Shown here piece after piece: positions 22,741 through 25,247 of a DNA stretch of 25,247 bases. The translations under genes were made by a program, and so were the position numbers. This DNA is from Brevundimonas sp. UBA5866 (GTDB lineage Bacteria > Pseudomonadota > Alphaproteobacteria > Caulobacterales > Caulobacteraceae): assembly GCF_002432125.1 (NCBI RefSeq), contig NZ_DJFS01000006.1, positions 47,229 to 72,475 on the forward strand. The letters run 5' to 3'. Position 1 is the first letter of the stretch; every line of letters begins with the position of its first letter. The notes below the pieces were generated by a model. That model had not been told where the DNA came from. It ran no database searches and saw only the letters and a program-made list of their open reading frames with translations.

Positions 22741-23713
22741 TTTCCACGTCGAAAGCCAGCATCAGCGTGCGCTGGAGCGGATTTTCATTATCGTCGGACA
22801 GAATATAGAGGCGGGTTTTCCCGCCTCTTTTCGTTGCGGCGATGCCTTCGAAATTATCGGTCGTGCCGGGCAGTTTCAGCTCGATCATGACAGGGCCGAG
22901 CGTGCCGTCCTCGGCCATAGGGCGTACTCGCGCGCGGGCATCTATCGGCGGGGTAAACGCCCGTTGAACCACCCAATAGCCTGAACCGTCGGGATCGCGG
23001 TCCATGCCGGTGATGCGGTAATCGGAATCCTTGAGCGGTTCATCGGGCGGAATCTGCACCAGCGAACAGGTGATCCGGGTACAGTCCCAGATACCGCCAT
23101 CCTCGCCCGCGACGCGCCAGTGGTCATTGCTGGACGCGGCTATGGCCTCCATCCCGCCGTTTTCGTTGAACGGCCAGACGGGGCGCGGGAGGCTAGCTGG
23201 ATATTGCAGGGCATCCAGCGGGCCATAGTTCCAGATGCGGTGCTCGCGCTCGAAGCTGACCAGAAGCTGGCCGTCGGGCAGCAGCGCCAGCCCCTCGGCA
23301 TCGCCATCGACCTTTTCGGTGATCGGCGTGCCGTCGCGCAGGGTCAGACGGCGTGACCGCAGATGGCCCATCCCGACCAGCCGCCCGTCCCCGCCCAGCT
23401 TCAGACGGCCCAGAACCAGATCGCCCGCATCCGAGACGGTGACGAAGCCTTGGTTGTCCGTCAGCTTCAGATCCGACAGGCTGCGAAGCGGGGAGGCTGT
23501 AGGGGTCAGTAACTGAACCCCGCCTGCGAATGTTACGCCATCGGCGAGCGACCATCCGCCCAACCCCAATCCTACCGCACGGGTGCTGGCGGACTGGGCC
23601 GTCCATCCGGTAGCAGAGGCGCTATCCGTCCACGGTTGGGATTTTATCGCCGCGCTGGCGCAGGCGGCCAGCGTCAGACAGACAATCGCGGAGAGATAGA
23701 GTTTGCGGTTCAT
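22724..23713 (-). CDS. Lipoprotein, esterase-like activity of phytase family
   Basis: A 329-residue lipoprotein. The signal peptide ends with lipobox L-A-A-C (C18). The mature protein reads as a beta-propeller-like chain with repeated strand motifs: S-D-L-K-L and G-F-V-T-V-S-D-A-G-D-L in the first third, D-G-D-A-E-G-L-A-L-L-P-D-G in the middle, G-G-M-E-A-I-A-A-S and a final N-F-E-G-I-A-A. These E-G and E-A blades are typical of the phytase esterase-like family, whose substrate in bacteria is mostly unknown. Its ATG overlaps the cobT stop (ATGA), so it is co-translated with cobT; the functional link is unclear. Confidence 0.85.
   Translation of the reverse strand: MNRKLYLSAIVCLTLAACASAAIKSQPWTDSASATGWTAQSASTRAVGLGLGGWSLADGVTFAGGVQLLTPTASPLRSLSDLKLTDNQGFVTVSDAGDLVLGRLKLGGDGRLVGMGHLRSRRLTLRDGTPITEKVDGDAEGLALLPDGQLLVSFEREHRIWNYGPLDALQYPASLPRPVWPFNENGGMEAIAASSNDHWRVAGEDGGIWDCTRITCSLVQIPPDEPLKDSDYRITGMDRDPDGSGYWVVQRAFTPPIDARARVRPMAEDGTLGPVMIELKLPGTTDNFEGIAATKRGGKTRLYILSDDNENPLQRTLMLAFDVETTPAR
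22807..22831 (+). terminator. Intrinsic terminator of the yqaA-dsbB-coq7 run, inside the opposing gene
   Basis: AGAGGCGGG (22807-22815) pairs with CCCGCCTCT (22820-22828) around a TTTT loop, and the stem runs into TTTT (22828-22831). It lies 67 bases after the coq7 stop, within the coding sequence of the convergent lipoprotein gene. The other strand has no T-run after the stem, so it should act only on plus-strand transcripts. Confidence 0.7.
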
Positions 23714-25247
23714 GCAGCCTTGCGCCTGCGGGTCTGGGCGGTGGCCGGCTGGGCGTCGAACAGTTCGGCCAGCTTTTCGGTCATGGCCCCGGCCAGCTGC
23801 TCGACATCGCTGATGGTCACGGCGCGTTTGTACCAGCGGGTGACATCGTGGCCGATGCCGATGGCCAGAAGTTCTACCGGAGACGAGGTTTCGATCTCGG
23901 AGATGATCTGGCGCAGGTGTTTGTCGAGATAGAGGGCGGCATTGGCGCTCTGGGTGGAGTCATCGACCGGCGAGCCGTCGGAGATCACCATCAGGATGCG
24001 GCGCTGCTCGCTGCGGGCCAGAAGGCGGTTGTGCGCCCACTGCAGGGCCTCGCCGTCGATGTTTTCCTTCAGCAGGCCCTCGCGCATCATCAGGCCAAGG
24101 TTCTTCTTGGCGCGGCGCCACGGGGCATCGCCGGCCTTGTAGATGATGTGGCGCAGGTCATTCAGGCGTCCCGGATTGGCGGGCTTGCCGGCATTGATCC
24201 ATGCCTCGCGGCTCTGGCCACCCTTCCACGCTCGGGTAGTAAAGCCGAGGATTTCCACCTTCACCCCGCAACGCTCCAGCGTGCGGGCGAGGATGTCGGC
24301 ACAGACCGCCGCCACCATGATCGGACGACCGCGCATCGAGCCGGAGTTGTCCAGCAGCAGGGTCACGACCGTATCGCGGAAGGCGCTCTCGCTTTCCATT
24401 TTGAACGACAGCGGGCTGGACGGGTCGGTGATGACGCGGGTCAGACGCGCTGTGTCCAGCATGCCTTCCTCGAGGTCGAACATCCACGAGCGGTTCTGCT
24501 GGGCCATCAGGCGACGTTGCAGCTTGTTGGCCAGACGCGACACCACACTGCCCAGCGACGCCAACTGGGCATCCAGCATGGCGCGCAGGCGGTCCAGCTC
24601 CATCGGATCGCAAAGCTCGGCGGCGTCCACCACCTCGTCAAAGGCGGTGGTGAAGGCATGGTAGAAATCGACAGCGCGACCGTCGTCCTGAACCTCGTTG
24701 CGGTTCGGCATCGCGCCTTCGCTCAGTTCGGGGTCTTCCTCGCCCGGTTCGCCTTCGGCATCGGCGGGGCGACCGTCGGGGCGGGTCTGACGTTCTTCCT
24801 CGGCGGACTGGTCGTCGGCGCTGCCTTCGAGAGACTGGCCACCTTCGGCCTCGCCTTCGTCCTCTTCGTCGTCCTGGTCCGGTGCGTCCTGCTGGGACGG
24901 ATCCGGTTCGTCCTCTCCCTCTTCTTCGGACTGGTCCGGTTCATCTGCGGAACCGGCCTCCAGATCAAGGGCGCGCAAAAGATCCTTCAGGCGTCGGGAA
25001 AAGAGGGTCTGGTCATCGGCCGCTTCGGCCAAGGCATCGAACTGTTTCCCGGCCCGGGCTTCCAGATCGTCGCGGACCTTGTCCAGCATGGCGCCAAGCG
25101 CATCGGGGGCGCGGGTCTGCATGATGCGTTCACGCACCAGCAGGGCCGCAGCCTCGCTGAGCGGGACACGGTCGGCCTCGGCCCTCAAGGCCCCCGTGCG
25201 TTCCAGACGGGCGGTCAGGGCCGCGCGGAGAGTGGCGCCCACTCCCG
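23710..25247 (-). CDS. cobT: Aerobic cobaltochelatase subunit CobT (5' end outside window)
   Basis: At least 512 codons of CobT; the frame is still open at the window edge, and the GTG near 25242 is internal since full-length CobT has more than 600 residues. The visible part has an N-terminal helical region, a long acidic segment very rich in Asp, Glu, Gln and Pro (about 24650-24950), and a C-terminal von Willebrand A domain with the MIDAS motif L-D-N-S-G-S-M (about 24330-24360). CobT pairs with the AAA+ ATPase CobS to drive CobN, which inserts cobalt into hydrogenobyrinic acid diamide in aerobic B12 synthesis. cobS is probably upstream, beyond the window. Its stop overlaps the lipoprotein start. 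Confidence 0.92.
   Translation of the reverse strand, partial: GVGATLRAALTARLERTGALRAEADRVPLSEAAALLVRERIMQTRAPDALGAMLDKVRDDLEARAGKQFDALAEAADDQTLFSRRLKDLLRALDLEAGSADEPDQSEEEGEDEPDPSQQDAPDQDDEEDEGEAEGGQSLEGSADDQSAEEERQTRPDGRPADAEGEPGEEDPELSEGAMPNRNEVQDDGRAVDFYHAFTTAFDEVVDAAELCDPMELDRLRAMLDAQLASLGSVVSRLANKLQRRLMAQQNRSWMFDLEEGMLDTARLTRVITDPSSPLSFKMESESAFRDTVVTLLLDNSGSMRGRPIMVAAVCADILARTLERCGVKVEILGFTTRAWKGGQSREAWINAGKPANPGRLNDLRHIIYKAGDAPWRRAKKNLGLMMREGLLKENIDGEALQWAHNRLLARSEQRRILMVISDGSPVDDSTQSANAALYLDKHLRQIISEIETSSPVELLAIGIGHDVTRWYKRAVTISDVEQLAGAMTEKLAELFDAQPATAQTRRRKAA

Overview
This is a GC-rich chromosomal stretch of an alphaproteobacterium, most likely a member of the Caulobacterales or a close relative. 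The call rests on the gene families (aerobic cobaltochelatase CobT, a DMQ hydroxylase of the bacterial Coq7 type, an LapA/BapA-type adhesin with its own type I secretion genes) and on a Caulobacter-like promoter (TTGACC, then GCTAGATT) in front of a tRNA-Leu. There are no insertion sequences, phage genes or CRISPR arrays. Genus cannot be fixed from the sequence alone.

Layout: 1-1377 (minus) holds a Bcr/CflA-type MFS drug exporter and the first 26 codons of a lipoprotein. 1504-2496 (plus) is a membrane-anchored metallo-beta-lactamase-fold protein that lacks one usual metal ligand and may be translated from a leaderless mRNA. 2481-5606 is a regulated module: a PadR repressor reading left, a FadH-type 2,4-dienoyl-CoA reductase and a small NTF2/SnoaL-like protein reading right, with a striking 33-bp palindrome (3062-3094) between the divergent genes.

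5777-17273 is the centrepiece, five same-strand genes for surface adhesion: a 1648-residue BapA-like adhesin, a TolC-type outer membrane channel, an LapB/LssB-type ABC exporter with a degenerate peptidase-like N-terminus, an HlyD-type adaptor, and a PAS-PAS-PAS/pseudo-receiver/LuxR-HTH regulator. The last four genes overlap by 4, 8 and 4 bases and so look translationally coupled. A strong hairpin without a U-tract separates the adhesin gene from its secretion genes. The adhesin carries three exact 85-residue Ig-like repeats, an internal RTX/secretion-type domain, and a domain of about 80 residues that appears once on each side of the RTX block. The regulator has a receiver-like domain whose phosphoacceptor Asp is replaced by Arg, so it probably works without phosphorylation.

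17304-20775 (minus) holds tRNA-Leu(CAA) with its promoter, a terminator, a fumarylacetoacetate-hydrolase-family enzyme, a small unknown protein, an overlapping pair (secreted isoaspartyl peptidase/asparaginase and an ICMT-like membrane methyltransferase) and a possible small membrane protein. 20973-22740 (plus) holds a YqaA/DedA-like membrane protein, DsbB and Coq7; its likely intrinsic terminator lies inside the opposing gene. 22724-25247 (minus) holds cobT (5' end outside the window) and an overlapping lipoprotein of the phytase esterase-like family.
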